Assembly (NCBI RefSeq): GCF_030373265.1
Contig: NZ_JAUCZC010000001.1
Span: 173,961 to 237,960 of the forward strand
DNA: 64,000 bases
Direction of reading: 5' to 3'
DNA from: Blastomonas sp.
GTDB taxonomy: Bacteria > Pseudomonadota > Alphaproteobacteria > Sphingomonadales > Sphingomonadaceae
The position numbers and the translations under genes were made by a program. The notes under the pieces were generated by a model. The model worked only from the letters and a program-made list of their open reading frames with translations. It was not told the origin of the DNA and did not search any database. Below are positions 44,553 to 53,375 of this stretch, piece after piece; the stretch's first letter is position 1; every line of letters begins with the position of its first letter.

Positions 44553-45389
44553 TCAGCCCGCAGCCGTTTTTGCGGCGCGAGCCTCGTCAATGGCAGCTTT
44601 CAGCTCGTCATAACCGACCGCGCCGTTGAGCACCTTGTTGCCCACCACCCAGCTCGGTGTGCCGCTGAACTCGAGCTGCTGCGCGATCCGGATGTTGCCG
44701 TCGATAACCTCATCCGCCTGTTTCGTGGCGACGAAGCTGCGCGCCGCAGCCATGTCCAGGCCTGCAGTCTTCGCCGCCTGCTCGATGGTCGCCTGGCTGG
44801 GGCGACCTGCGTTGAACATCGCCTTGTAGAATGCGAAATACTTGTTCTGCCTCGCCGCGGCCATGCCCCAGGCAGCGGCTATGCGGCTTTCATCCGAGAG
44901 GATGGGCAATTCGTGGAAGACGACCTTGAGGCCCTTGTCCTCGCTCACCAGCCGGGTCACGTCGCTGACGCTCTGGCGGCAGAACCCGCAGGCGAAATCG
45001 GAATACTCAACCAGCACGACATCGCCTTCGGGGTTGCCCGCATAGGAAGCAGCAAACGGCGTCTCCACTTCGGTCCTCACCGAAGCGATGCGCTTGGAAG
45101 CCTGCTTGCCTTGCAGCCGTTGCATCGCCTCGGGGATAATCTCCGGGTTTTCCAGGATATAGGCGCGGACGATCGCCTCGATCGCGGCCTTGTCCTTGGT
45201 GTCGAATCCGGCTGCTGCTGCCGCGGCATTGGCATCGGTTCCAGCTTCCCCGGTAGCCGGCGCGGTGAGCCCGCCGCTCTGCCACATGAAGGTGCCGATT
45301 CCGGCTGCGATGGTGAGAAGTGCGGCAACAGCCATGAACAGCCAGTTCCTTGATTTGGGCTCGCCTGAGGAGGGGGTGGGTGATGTCAT
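44553..45389 (-). CDS. DsbA-family thiol-disulfide oxidoreductase, membrane-anchored
   Basis: A 278-residue protein with an N-terminal transmembrane or signal-anchor segment (WLFMAVAALLTIAAGIGTFMW), a linker and a thioredoxin-like domain (about 125-275) with the active-site CGFC and the cis-Pro loop (in FSGTPSWVVG). The pattern resembles DsbD-gamma/ScsC-like and DsbG-like disulfide enzymes. It oxidises or isomerises cysteines of exported proteins; possible clients in this window include OmpA, the Cys-rich protein and ExbD. Start ATG 45389 is used; the upstream M48 gene's stop lies 43 bases before. Confidence 0.92.
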   Translation of the reverse strand: MTSPTPSSGEPKSRNWLFMAVAALLTIAAGIGTFMWQSGGLTAPATGEAGTDANAAAAAAGFDTKDKAAIEAIVRAYILENPEIIPEAMQRLQGKQASKRIASVRTEVETPFAASYAGNPEGDVVLVEYSDFACGFCRQSVSDVTRLVSEDKGLKVVFHELPILSDESRIAAAWGMAAARQNKYFAFYKAMFNAGRPSQATIEQAAKTAGLDMAAARSFVATKQADEVIDGNIRIAQQLEFSGTPSWVVGNKVLNGAVGYDELKAAIDEARAAKTAAG

Positions 45390-45432
45390 GGCGGGCCTTC
45401 GGTTGATGGTAATAAGGGAAGTGGCTCGACGC

Positions 45433-46818
45433 TTAACGGCGTCGCGACTGGCGTTCAACCGCGTCGCGGGCCAGAATGGCGATATCCTGTGCGCGGATGA
45501 AGTCTGTGCTGCCCTGCGGCAGTCCGATCATCGCTTCTTCTGCGCTGCGCAGCGCAAGCTCGGCGTTGCCCTGCAGCACATAGCGTTCCGCGCTGGCAAG
45601 GGCTGCACGCGGTCGGTCGCCGCGGCTTTCATAGACGACACCCAGTTGATACCAGGCAAACGGGTTGCCCGCGTCGCGGGCCAGCGATGCGCGGAGCACG
45701 CGCTCAGCCTCGGGCAGGTTGTCAGGGTCTTCGGTGGCGATCAGCGCATGACCGTAAACCCCTGCGATCAAGGACTGGGCATTGGTGTTGGCCACCGCCT
45801 TTTGCAGCGGCGCGAGCGCTTCATTGGGTCTGCCCGATTCGAGCAGGATCTGGCCGTAGATTTCGAGGAAATAGGGGTCGTCGGGTGCTTCAGCGAGCAG
45901 CGAGCGGACCTCTGCCAGCGCCTTGTCGGGATAGGCGCTCTTGTGCCAGGCATAGGCGCGGGCATAGCGCCCCGCCACGCTCTGATCGGTTTCAGGATAA
46001 TCGCGCAGCGTTTCGGGCGGATCGGCGACATAGCCGACCAGCTTGGCTTTCACCCGCTGAAAACGGGCTTCCAGTTCGGGATCGACGGGCGTGTTATAGG
46101 CAGGGTCGTTCTCGTAGATTTCCTGCAGCAGCGTGATGCGTTCGCCCGATAGCGGGTGCGACCGGTTGTAGCTGTCTTCCTGCGGGATCGCGAGGCGGAA
46201 CTCGAGATTTTGCAGACGCTTGAAGAAATTGATCGAGCCCCTGCCAGTCAGCCCGGCCTGCGAAAGATATTTCGCCCCGGCAACGTCCGCTCCCGCTTCC
46301 TCGCCACGGGTGTGGGCCAGGAACTTCCCGAGCGCTGCCTGCTGGCCGGCGCCCATGATCCCCAAGCCAGCTTCACCGGCACCGGCAGCCATCGCCGCGA
46401 TCCCCAGCAGCAGCGACAGGATGGTGATCTTGCTCGCCTTGGACGCGCTTTCCGAGCGCGTGATCGAGTGGCCCAGAGCGATATGCCCGAGTTCGTGCGC
46501 GATCACGCCCTGGACCTCGTTCACGCTGCCCGCCGCCTCGACCAATCCGCTGTGAATGTATACATCCTGCGTTCCGGCGACAAAGGCGTTGATGCTTCGG
46601 TCGTTGATGACCACGACGTTGACATTCGATGGCAGCAGTCCGGCGGCGATGATCAGGTCGCGCGACATGTCGGCGAGCAGCGCTTCCGTTTCCGCGTCGC
46701 GCAGGATCGATTGCGCCGAAACAGGCTGTACCGCAAACATCAGCAAGGCGCAGACGGCCAGCATCCGGGCCGCGAACTGCCTGACGGTCTTGTTCCAGCC
46801 TGCTGTGTCCGTGTTCAT
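45433..46818 (-). CDS. Periplasmic M48 metalloprotease with TPR repeats (BepA-like)
   Basis: BepA-like proteases assist and degrade outer-membrane proteins. The 461-residue protein has a signal peptide (ending QPVSAQ), a catalytic domain with HELGH (His108-His112) and the later EEAGADVAGAKYL glutamate, and a C-terminal TPR array (about 290-460: DPYFLEIYGQILLESGRPNEAL, AERVLRASLARDAGNPFAWYQLGVVYESRG). Start ATG 46818 is preferred over GTG 46824. It is the first gene of the operon M48-TPR, DsbA-like, M48-PDZ. Confidence 0.93.
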   Translation of the reverse strand: MNTDTAGWNKTVRQFAARMLAVCALLMFAVQPVSAQSILRDAETEALLADMSRDLIIAAGLLPSNVNVVVINDRSINAFVAGTQDVYIHSGLVEAAGSVNEVQGVIAHELGHIALGHSITRSESASKASKITILSLLLGIAAMAAGAGEAGLGIMGAGQQAALGKFLAHTRGEEAGADVAGAKYLSQAGLTGRGSINFFKRLQNLEFRLAIPQEDSYNRSHPLSGERITLLQEIYENDPAYNTPVDPELEARFQRVKAKLVGYVADPPETLRDYPETDQSVAGRYARAYAWHKSAYPDKALAEVRSLLAEAPDDPYFLEIYGQILLESGRPNEALAPLQKAVANTNAQSLIAGVYGHALIATEDPDNLPEAERVLRASLARDAGNPFAWYQLGVVYESRGDRPRAALASAERYVLQGNAELALRSAEEAMIGLPQGSTDFIRAQDIAILARDAVERQSRRR

Positions 46819-46986
46819 TGCCACCCGTGTTTTCTAGCCCGAACGTCGTGTCCTGTCATGCCGCCCCATGATCGCACGGCGATGAATGGCGTATGAAATC
46901 CGCCGAAGAGATCGACAGCCTAGCGCGGCGAGGCGGCATTGGACAGCCTTGCCCGCCACAATCCGACAAAGCGTGGGGTGGTCCGG

Positions 46987-48627
46987 TCAGGCGAAGCTGA
47001 GCTGTTCGAGGAACGCACTGCTGGCGCGGCGCAACTGGCTTGCCTGCTCCTGCAAGCGGGCAGTTATCGTCCGCATATCGGCGGCCATCTGCCGGACCTG
47101 CTCGGCATGGCTGCTGACGTTGCGTGCGGTTTCCTCCATGCTGCGGGCATCGCTCGCAACCTGGCTGACATGGTCATTGATGTCGCAGGTGGCCTTGCCC
47201 TGGTCGGCGATGACGGACGCGATGTGAACCGCACCGGCATTTACCACGTCGATCTGGTCGGCGATCGAGTTGATCGTTGTTTCCGCCAAGGTCATCTGGG
47301 TCCGGATGCCATCGACCGTGTGGCCCACCGAGTTGATCGCGCCGCGGGTCTGGCCGGCCAACTGCTTGACTTCATGGGCGACCACCGCAAAGCCGCGCCC
47401 GGCTTCCCCGGCGCGCGAAGCCTCGATGGTGGCATTGAGCGCCAGCAGATTGGTGTGCGATGCGATCTCTTCGATCAAGTTGGCGATCTGGGACGCCTTG
47501 GCGGCTTCCTCTGCCAGCGCGCCGATCGCTTCGCTGCCTTCGCGGGACGATGCCCGCGCAAGGGTTGCGGCGCGGTGCTGCTCGTCGATCTGGTGCGCAA
47601 TGGTGCTGGCCGAAGTGCTGAGCTGGCTTGCCGCAAAGGCGACATTTTGCACGGACCGCCCGACATTGTTGGCCCGGCTCGTCACCATCGCGGCACTCGC
47701 GCCGGTTTCCTCGCCGATTGCACCCAGTGCGTCGGAGCAGTCGGCCAGCCGGGACAGCGCATCGCTCAATTTCTCGACCGTCTGCACCACTGATTGTTCA
47801 AATGCCCCTGCGAGGCTGGCCATGCCCGCCCGCCATTCGGCGGCATGGCGGTTGCCCTGTTCGGACAGCATCTTGTGCGCCTTGAGATCAAGCTCGGCCT
47901 GGCCCTTGAGCTGCTCCTGTTCGAGCGCGAACTGCTGCTCGCGGGCTTCTGCTAGCTCGCGAGACTGGATGATGGCGTGCGCGAAAAAGTTCCAGATCAG
48001 GATGTTGGTCCGCCACAAGGCGAACAGATAGACCAGCAGGAGAAGGTAGAGCGAGGCCGGCACCCTGGTGTCGGTCAGCTCTATGGCAAAGACGAGCCCA
48101 ATCCCCGATCCGACCAGCCAGATCAGGTTGGTGGTGGGCAGGGTAAACGAGCCCATCGCCCCTACGGCGATGTGCGCAATGGCGACCAGCAGGCCCAGGA
48201 CGCGGATGCTCTGGCTGGGAGACATCAGCATGCCCATCGTGATCGCCGACCAGCCGACCGCGGCGAAGATGATAACAGCGCGCAACCACAGGTTCAGCGC
48301 AACCAGCGCTGGATCGAGATCATGGTCGTCCGCGCGCAGGCGTAACGCCCGTAGATGAATCAGACAGAATGCCGAGACCGCAAGCACGATCATGATCGAT
48401 CCGGCAAGCACCCAGCCCGAGCCCGTGCTCCCCCAGCTGAACCAGCTCACCACCGGGCCGGTGATCACCACCGCCGGAACCAGGGCAACCGAGCCCTTGC
48501 TGGCGTGCAGGAACTGCGCCAGCCGAAAGGCCCGCCCTGCGTCGGAATCGGCCGTGAGGTCGGTTCTGACGATGCCCGGTGCAATGCGCGCGTGCACGGA
48601 TATATCCAGCCACAACTGGCGTGACAT
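46987..48627 (-). CDS. Methyl-accepting chemotaxis protein with integral-membrane sensor
   Basis: A 546-residue chemoreceptor. The N-terminal 210 residues hold several hydrophobic segments (for example [52 protein letters not shown]) but no obvious periplasmic domain, so it resembles receptors that sense inside the membrane. A coiled region then leads to the signalling domain with the hairpin tip [37 protein letters not shown]. It starts after AAAGGAGA. No other chemotaxis genes occur nearby. Confidence 0.9.
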   Translation of the reverse strand: MSRQLWLDISVHARIAPGIVRTDLTADSDAGRAFRLAQFLHASKGSVALVPAVVITGPVVSWFSWGSTGSGWVLAGSIMIVLAVSAFCLIHLRALRLRADDHDLDPALVALNLWLRAVIIFAAVGWSAITMGMLMSPSQSIRVLGLLVAIAHIAVGAMGSFTLPTTNLIWLVGSGIGLVFAIELTDTRVPASLYLLLLVYLFALWRTNILIWNFFAHAIIQSRELAEAREQQFALEQEQLKGQAELDLKAHKMLSEQGNRHAAEWRAGMASLAGAFEQSVVQTVEKLSDALSRLADCSDALGAIGEETGASAAMVTSRANNVGRSVQNVAFAASQLSTSASTIAHQIDEQHRAATLARASSREGSEAIGALAEEAAKASQIANLIEEIASHTNLLALNATIEASRAGEAGRGFAVVAHEVKQLAGQTRGAINSVGHTVDGIRTQMTLAETTINSIADQIDVVNAGAVHIASVIADQGKATCDINDHVSQVASDARSMEETARNVSSHAEQVRQMAADMRTITARLQEQASQLRRASSAFLEQLSFA

Positions 48628-48710
48628 TCGGGCGTCTCCTTTAGCTTGTCGGTCCGCGCTATCACCAACAAGGTTAAGAAGAATTTACCAAACCGTATAC
48701 AATTTTTGCG

Positions 48711-50012
48711 CTACAGAACGTATTTGCTCAGGTCGGTGTTTTTGGCGATTCCGCTGAGCTGCGCCTGCACATATGCCGCATCGATCTTGATCGTCTCGCC
48801 GCGATGATCCTCGGCACCGAAACTGATTTCCTCGAGCAGCTTTTCCATCACGGTCTGCAAGCGCCGCGCGCCGATATTCTCGACCGATTCGTTGACCGAC
48901 GCGGCGATCCGAGCGACCTCGCGCAGCGCATCCTCGGTAAAGTCCAGTGTCAGATCCTCGGTGCCCAGCAGAGCGGTATATTGCTCGGCGAGATTGGCCT
49001 TTGTCTGGGTGAGGATGTGGTAGAAATCCTCTTCGGTCAGCGCCTTGAGCTCTACTCGGATCGGCAGGCGGCCTTGCAGTTCGGGCAGCATATCGCTGGG
49101 TTTGGCGATGTGGAACGCGCCCGACGCGATGAACAGCACGTGGTCGGTCTTCATCGGGCCGTACTTCGTGGCCACCGTGGTGCCTTCGATCAGCGGCAGC
49201 AGGTCGCGCTGAACGCCTTCGCGGCTCACCGATCCGCCACGCACGTCCGACACCGCGATCTTGTCGATCTCGTCGAGGAACACGATGCCATTGGCTTCGG
49301 CGTCGGCCAGCGCAACCCGGGCGACATCATCCTGGTCCATCCGCTTTTCGGCTTCTTCCTCGATCAGTTTGTCCCACGCATCGGCGAGCCGCATCTTGCG
49401 CGGCTTTGTGCGCTTCTGGCCGAACGCCTTGCCCATCATGTCGGACAGGTTGATCATGCCGACCTGGCCGCCCATTCCGGGGATTTCCATCGGCATATTG
49501 GGAGTGGCATCGACCTCGATCTCGACCTCGGTGTCGTTCATGTGGTTGTCGGTGATCCGCTGGCGGAAGCTCTGCCGGGTCGCCTCGCTCGCATTGTCGC
49601 CGACAAGCGCGTTGAGCAGCCGCTCCATCGCCGCTTCGGAGGCCGCTTCGCGAACGTTCTCGCGCCGGCGTTCCTTTTCCAGTCGCACCGCGTCCTCTAC
49701 CAGGTCACGCGCGATCTGATCGACATCGCGCCCGACATAGCCGACTTCGGTGAACTTGGTGGCCTCGATCTTGATGAACGGCGCATCGGCGAGTTTGGCC
49801 AGCCGCCGCGAAATCTCGGTCTTGCCGCAGCCCGTGGGGCCGATCATCAGGATGTTCTTGGGCGTAACCTCGTCGCGCAGGTCGGCCGGCAGCCGCTGGC
49901 GCCGCCAGCGATTGCGCAGTGCCACGGCAACCGCGCGCTTGGCGTCCTGCTGGCCGATAATGTGCGCATCCAGTGCGGCAACGATGGACTTGGGGGTAAG
50001 CATGTCTGTCAT
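48711..50012 (-). CDS. hslU: ATP-dependent protease ATPase subunit HslU (ClpY)
   Basis: HslU unfolds proteins and feeds them to the HslV peptidase. The 433-residue protein has the Walker [10 protein letters not shown], the I-domain (about 110-240), Walker B ([12 protein letters not shown]), the arginine and sensor regions ([28 protein letters not shown]) and the conserved C-terminus ending LSKYVL that docks into HslV. The ATG at 50012 gives [15 protein letters not shown]; an internal ATG three codons on is also possible. An unusual feature is that hslV lies 1.2 kb upstream, separated by an FAD oxidase gene. Confidence 0.97.
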   Translation of the reverse strand: MTDMLTPKSIVAALDAHIIGQQDAKRAVAVALRNRWRRQRLPADLRDEVTPKNILMIGPTGCGKTEISRRLAKLADAPFIKIEATKFTEVGYVGRDVDQIARDLVEDAVRLEKERRRENVREAASEAAMERLLNALVGDNASEATRQSFRQRITDNHMNDTEVEIEVDATPNMPMEIPGMGGQVGMINLSDMMGKAFGQKRTKPRKMRLADAWDKLIEEEAEKRMDQDDVARVALADAEANGIVFLDEIDKIAVSDVRGGSVSREGVQRDLLPLIEGTTVATKYGPMKTDHVLFIASGAFHIAKPSDMLPELQGRLPIRVELKALTEEDFYHILTQTKANLAEQYTALLGTEDLTLDFTEDALREVARIAASVNESVENIGARRLQTVMEKLLEEISFGAEDHRGETIKIDAAYVQAQLSGIAKNTDLSKYVL

Positions 50013-50072
50013 TCAGGGTCTTCTATGCAAGGAACGTGTTGGATTACAAATTGGGGAGTGCCCGCATCGGCT

Positions 50073-51206
50073 TCAAGCGCAGCGCCACCCCGCCATCAGG
50101 CGGCGATGCGATTCGACGATGTCGGCAATGTCCTGCGGCTGGGGTTCGGCGGTGTATTCGCCTCGCTCGAACGTCCCGCCCAGCAGGATGCCGTCGGAGC
50201 GCGGAAACATGTAGCCGGCGCTGAGCGCGTAGGCGTAGTCGACCTCGGGCTGCGGAATCAGTACGGCGAGCTGCCCGCGCACCGGGACGAGTTCGGTGTC
50301 ACCGAACAGCGCGGCCGCGCCCAGGCCGGTACAGTTGAAAACCAGCCGCTCGGGGAGCGCGGCGACATCGTATGGCGATTGGAACCGGCGCACCTCGATC
50401 CTTCCGCCTGCGATGCGGATATCGCGCAGCAGCCGCTCCATGAACCGCCCGGTCTCGACATACATCGTTTCGTAGCGGACGACATTGTCGAGCGGGAAGG
50501 GGTGTTGGTCCGCAGCGAGCCGCGCCCGGCCGGGGAACATCAGGTCGGGTGGAATTGCGCCTGTCCTGCGGGTCTGGTCGTAGGTTGGAAGCCAGCGGAC
50601 ACCGTAATCCTCACCGACCATGATCTGAAAACGGCGCCGGCTGTAGTCTGCAGCCGCGGCTGCCTGGTCGCGCCATTGCGGCGTCACCATGGCGTCGTCG
50701 AAATGCCCCGCCGGATAAATCTGCCCGCCGGCGATGTTCGATGTTGTGCCCGGCGGCAGCGTGTCTGTGTAGATCGTGACGGGATACCCAGCCTCCTGCA
50801 CCAGCCGCGCCGTAGTCAGCCCCATGATCCCCGACCCGATCACCGCGACGGGGCCCGAATGCCCGGGCAGGCCGAGCGCTGTCGCCAGCCGCGAGCTTCC
50901 CCAGCTGAGCGAGATGCCGCCGCCGCCATGGCCGTAATTGTGTACAAGCAGGGCGTCGCCGAAGGCCTCGGCGCGGACGACGAAACCTGATGGCCGGTAA
51001 GGGCGAAGCCCCGCGACGGTGCGGATGACGCGCGAGGGATCGACATTGACTCGCGCCAGGCAGCTTGCTGTCGCCGACGAGCTGCCGACCGATGCCAGCC
51101 TTGGCGGCGAGCCCGATGGCATCGTGGTGCAGCCGCTCAGCGCCAGCGCAGCTCCGCCGGAGACCAGCGCACGTCGATCCAGCTGCAAATCCATCGCCGC
51201 GACCAT
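50073..51206 (-). CDS. D-amino-acid-oxidase-like FAD oxidoreductase lipoprotein, circularly permuted order
   Basis: A 377-residue protein between hslV and hslU, starting 6 bases after hslV. The N-terminus has twin-arginine-like RR (residues 11-12), a hydrophobic stretch and a lipobox LALSGC26, so it looks exported and lipidated. The FAD dinucleotide motif G-x-G-x-x-G is at 124-129 (AVIGSGIMGL), then a DAO-like TIYTDTLPPGTTSNIAGG region. The segment VIRTVAGLRPYRPSGFVV...LLVHNYGHGGGGISLSWGSS (60-105), which in canonical D-amino-acid oxidases closes the C-terminus, here comes before the Rossmann motif. The C-terminus ends soon after ILLGGTFERG. The start codon could also be ATG 51194. Probable oxidase of D- or N-alkyl amino acids at the envelope. 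Confidence 0.82.
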   Translation of the reverse strand: MVAAMDLQLDRRALVSGGAALALSGCTTMPSGSPPRLASVGSSSATASCLARVNVDPSRVIRTVAGLRPYRPSGFVVRAEAFGDALLVHNYGHGGGGISLSWGSSRLATALGLPGHSGPVAVIGSGIMGLTTARLVQEAGYPVTIYTDTLPPGTTSNIAGGQIYPAGHFDDAMVTPQWRDQAAAAADYSRRRFQIMVGEDYGVRWLPTYDQTRRTGAIPPDLMFPGRARLAADQHPFPLDNVVRYETMYVETGRFMERLLRDIRIAGGRIEVRRFQSPYDVAALPERLVFNCTGLGAAALFGDTELVPVRGQLAVLIPQPEVDYAYALSAGYMFPRSDGILLGGTFERGEYTAEPQPQDIADIVESHRRLMAGWRCA

Positions 51207-51212
51207 AATGGG

Positions 51213-51776
51213 TCAGTCGGTGCTGTCGAGGGTTTCGATCGTCAGCTGGTCGTTGGTGTAGACGCACACATCGGCGGCGATCTTCATCGCCTTGCGGGCG
51301 ATGGTTTCGGCTTCGCCTTCGTATTCCAGCAGCGCGCGGGCAGCGGCGAGCGCGAAGTTGCCGCCCGACCCGATCGCGGCAACGCCGTCCACCGGCTCGA
51401 GCACATCGCCATTGCCGGTGAGGATCAGCGTCACATCCTTGTCAGCAACGATCATCATCGCTTCGAGATTGCGCAGATACTTGTCGGTCCGCCAGTCCTT
51501 GGCCAGTTCGACAGCCGCGCGCATCAGCTGCCCGGAATGCCGCTCGAGCTTGCCCTCGAGCCGCTCGAACAGGGTAAAGGCGTCGGCGGTGGCCCCGGCA
51601 AATCCCCCGATCACCGATCCGTCGCCCAGCCGCCGCACCTTGCGCGCATTGGGCTTCATGATCGTCTGACCCATCGACACCTGACCGTCGCCCGCGATCA
51701 CGGCCTTGCCGTTCTTGCGAATGCCGATGATGGTTGTGCCATGCCATGTCGGCATGCTGCTGTCTTGTCTGCTCAT
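51213..51776 (-). CDS. hslV: ATP-dependent protease peptidase subunit HslV (ClpQ)
   Basis: HslV is the proteasome-like threonine peptidase. The 187-residue sequence [29 protein letters not shown] has the conserved TTI(V) start of the mature enzyme with an N-terminal extension of about 13 residues to be removed, as in other alphaproteobacteria, followed by [22 protein letters not shown] and [11 protein letters not shown]. Two starts are possible: ATG 51776 (used) and ATG 51755. A sigma-32-like promoter lies directly upstream. The next genes are the FAD oxidase (6 bases) and hslU. Confidence 0.95.
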   Translation of the reverse strand: MSRQDSSMPTWHGTTIIGIRKNGKAVIAGDGQVSMGQTIMKPNARKVRRLGDGSVIGGFAGATADAFTLFERLEGKLERHSGQLMRAAVELAKDWRTDKYLRNLEAMMIVADKDVTLILTGNGDVLEPVDGVAAIGSGGNFALAAARALLEYEGEAETIARKAMKIAADVCVYTNDQLTIETLDSTD

Positions 51777-51784
51777 GTCGCGCG

Positions 51785-51813
51785 ATATGGTGGAGCCGGA
51801 CAATCGCTGCAAG
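51785..51813 (-). promoter_or_regulatory. Putative sigma-32 promoter of hslV
   Basis: On the minus strand CTTG (complement of 51810-51813) is followed after 17 bases by CACCATAT (complement of 51785-51792), which matches the E. coli RpoH -10 CCCCATNT at 7 of 8 positions. The start would be at about 51778, two bases before the hslV ATG at 51776. It lies between the stop of the monooxygenase gene and hslV. Confidence 0.5.
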
Positions 51814-51815
51814 CC

Positions 51816-52118
51816 CTACATGATGCGCCGGACTTCATCGCCGCTATACAGCCGGATATCGGCGCCGATCCGTTCGACCTGTGCCAGCCCAGCCCCGAAA
51901 GCCGCCATGTGCGGCGACTTGGAATGCGCCGCCAGCGCCTCTTCGTCGGTCCAGCGTTCGGCGATGCGCAGGATATCGGGATCGTTCATATCGCGCGCAA
52001 AGCTGTAGTGCAGGCAGCCGTCTTCCTTGTGGGTCGCTTCGACCATGATGCGGGCGGCCTCAGCGAACTTGTCGATTTCGCCAGGTGCAAAGTGGAGCCA
52101 GCCTTCGATGATCAGCAT
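51816..52118 (-). CDS. Antibiotic biosynthesis monooxygenase-domain protein (quinol monooxygenase-like)
   Basis: A 100-residue ferredoxin-like beta-sandwich protein. The domain pattern MLIIEGWLHFAPGEIDKFAEAARIMVEATHKEDGCLHYSF, then DPDILRIAERWTDEEALAAHSKSPHM, is typical of the ABM family, which oxidises quinols or other small molecules without cofactor, or binds heme. A His (HSKSPH) and Trp typical of the fold are present. It lies immediately upstream of hslV, 39 bases between stop and start, on the same strand, so it could feed the same transcript; its link to proteolysis is unknown. The 189-base gap beyond it holds no gene. Confidence 0.88.
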   Translation of the reverse strand: MLIIEGWLHFAPGEIDKFAEAARIMVEATHKEDGCLHYSFARDMNDPDILRIAERWTDEEALAAHSKSPHMAAFGAGLAQVERIGADIRLYSGDEVRRIM

Positions 52119-52255
52119 GTCATGTCTCTTTCGTCCGTGGCAGGGTGCCGGGTGTTTCGGATGGGGTACGCCCCCGCTGATCGCGGCGCAAGCGGCCGCG
52201 CATGAGAAGGCGACTACAGCGCTGGGCGGTCAAGGGCGCTGTGGATCGCAGGCAC

Positions 52256-52283
52256 AAAAAAGGCGGCTCGAAGGCCGCCTTTT
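52256..52283 (-). terminator. Intrinsic terminator of the small membrane protein gene
   Basis: On the minus strand GGCGGC (complement of 52274-52279) pairs with GCCGCC (complement of 52262-52267) around a six-base loop, followed by six U (complement of 52256-52261). It lies 24 bases after the small protein gene. Plus-strand reading is also possible. Confidence 0.82.
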
Positions 52284-52307
52284 CCGTTATCTCTTGCGCC
52301 TGAAGAA

Positions 52308-52523
52308 TCAGGGGCTGTTGGGTTCATCATCATCAGCGATGATGATGATGCCGCCGATGACGGCAGCAGCAGCGACGACACCGATAATGATGCCGGTGCT
52401 GCCTTCAGCTTCGCTGTCTTCCGAGGTATCGGCCGAAACGCGAGCAGCGCTCTGAGCGAGAACCGGAGCACCGACCATTGCGGTCAGGGCAATTGCAGCC
52501 AACGCAGTCTTGAAAGTTTTCAT
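52308..52523 (-). CDS. Small exported or membrane protein of unknown function
   Basis: A 71-residue protein with a clean signal-like N-terminus (MKTFKTALAAIALTAMVGAPVLAQ) and a second hydrophobic segment near the C-terminus (STGIIIGVVAAAAVIGGIIII) followed by an acidic tail (ADDDEPNSP). The middle is acidic (SEDSEAEG). If the signal is cleaved, the mature protein is a single-span membrane peptide. A ribosome binding site (AAGGAA) lies before the ATG and TATAAT occurs about 55 bases upstream (complement of 52576-52581). No family is recognised; short proteins of this shape are common in sphingomonads. The 129-base gap upstream holds no further gene. Confidence 0.75.
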   Translation of the reverse strand: MKTFKTALAAIALTAMVGAPVLAQSAARVSADTSEDSEAEGSTGIIIGVVAAAAVIGGIIIIADDDEPNSP

Positions 52524-52652
52524 GGTAATTCCTTGAGAGGCGTTCAGGATTCGTATTCTTCATAACGTGGAATGCATTATATTGCAACTGCGAAATGATC
52601 GGCGGACGTCCATTCGGATCCGACCTCACCATCGAGCGGACGACCCATCAAA

Positions 52653-53375
52653 TCAGCGGATATCCGGGTACATGTCCTTGAGGCGGTGGCGCATTCCGAA
52701 GGTCCAGGCGAGCCCGACCTTGAGATAGATATAGTTCGCCTTGAGCGGGCCCCAGGCCGCGATCCGGCGGTCCGATGTGATCACCGGCTTGCGGGTCATC
52801 TTGAGCTTGCCGATTCGTGCAAAGCCGATGCACAGATCGGCTTCCTCCATGATCGTGGCATCCGCTGGTATGCCGCCGATGCGCAGATAATCGGCGCGGC
52901 GAAAGAACATCGCATGGTCGCCGAACAGCAGGCGGACCCCGCGCACGAACAGGTGCGGGTGGGTGACCAGCGGGTAATAGGTTTTCCACCAGTTGTGCGC
53001 GGTTGTGAACCAGCGTGTCCTCTCGCCGCGGATGATGGGAAGAAACGTTGCCAAGGCCAGCCCTGGGTCGGTCATCACCGATCGGACATGCGCAATCGCG
53101 TCGGATGGCAACAGACTGTCTGCGTGCAGGATGCACACCAGATCGCTTCTGGCCTGGTCCACGCCGAAATTGATCTGCGGGCCGCGCCCGCGCTGCGGCG
53201 ACACCAGCACCCGCCACCCTGCTGCCTGGGCAAGCGCGACGGTTTCGTCTTCGCTCCCGCCATCGACCAGCAGGATTTCGTCGGGCTGGGGGGCCATGGC
53301 TGCGACATTCGCTATGGTCGCGGGCAGCGCCCTGGCCTCGTTGAGCGCGGGGATCATCAGCGTGACGGTGTTCAT
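52653..53375 (-). CDS. Glycosyltransferase, arsenosugar/rSAM-selenodomain-associated type 2 (TIGR04283-like)
   Basis: A 240-residue GT2-family glycosyltransferase: MNTVTLMIPALNEARALPATI, DEILLVDGGSEDET, RGPQINFG, a DXD-like HADSLLPSD, and GDHAMFFRRADYLRIGGIP. The linked first gene (TIGR04282-like) overlaps it by four bases (ATGA). Such pairs are found beside radical SAM/selenodomain enzymes and are annotated as arsenosugar biosynthesis glycosyltransferases. Neither the arsenite methyltransferase nor the radical SAM gene occurs in this window, so the pair may work on another sugar acceptor. Confidence 0.85.
   Translation of the reverse strand: MNTVTLMIPALNEARALPATIANVAAMAPQPDEILLVDGGSEDETVALAQAAGWRVLVSPQRGRGPQINFGVDQARSDLVCILHADSLLPSDAIAHVRSVMTDPGLALATFLPIIRGERTRWFTTAHNWWKTYYPLVTHPHLFVRGVRLLFGDHAMFFRRADYLRIGGIPADATIMEEADLCIGFARIGKLKMTRKPVITSDRRIAAWGPLKANYIYLKVGLAWTFGMRHRLKDMYPDIR

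Noticed and set aside
48628..48710. Sigma-28 promoter before the chemoreceptor gene
   Set aside because: TAAA and a GGTGATAG-like element are present but the spacing is two bases too long and the match is poor.
48804..50990. 728-codon plus-strand frame over hslU and the oxidase
   Set aside because: It crosses two well-supported minus-strand genes and has no family features.
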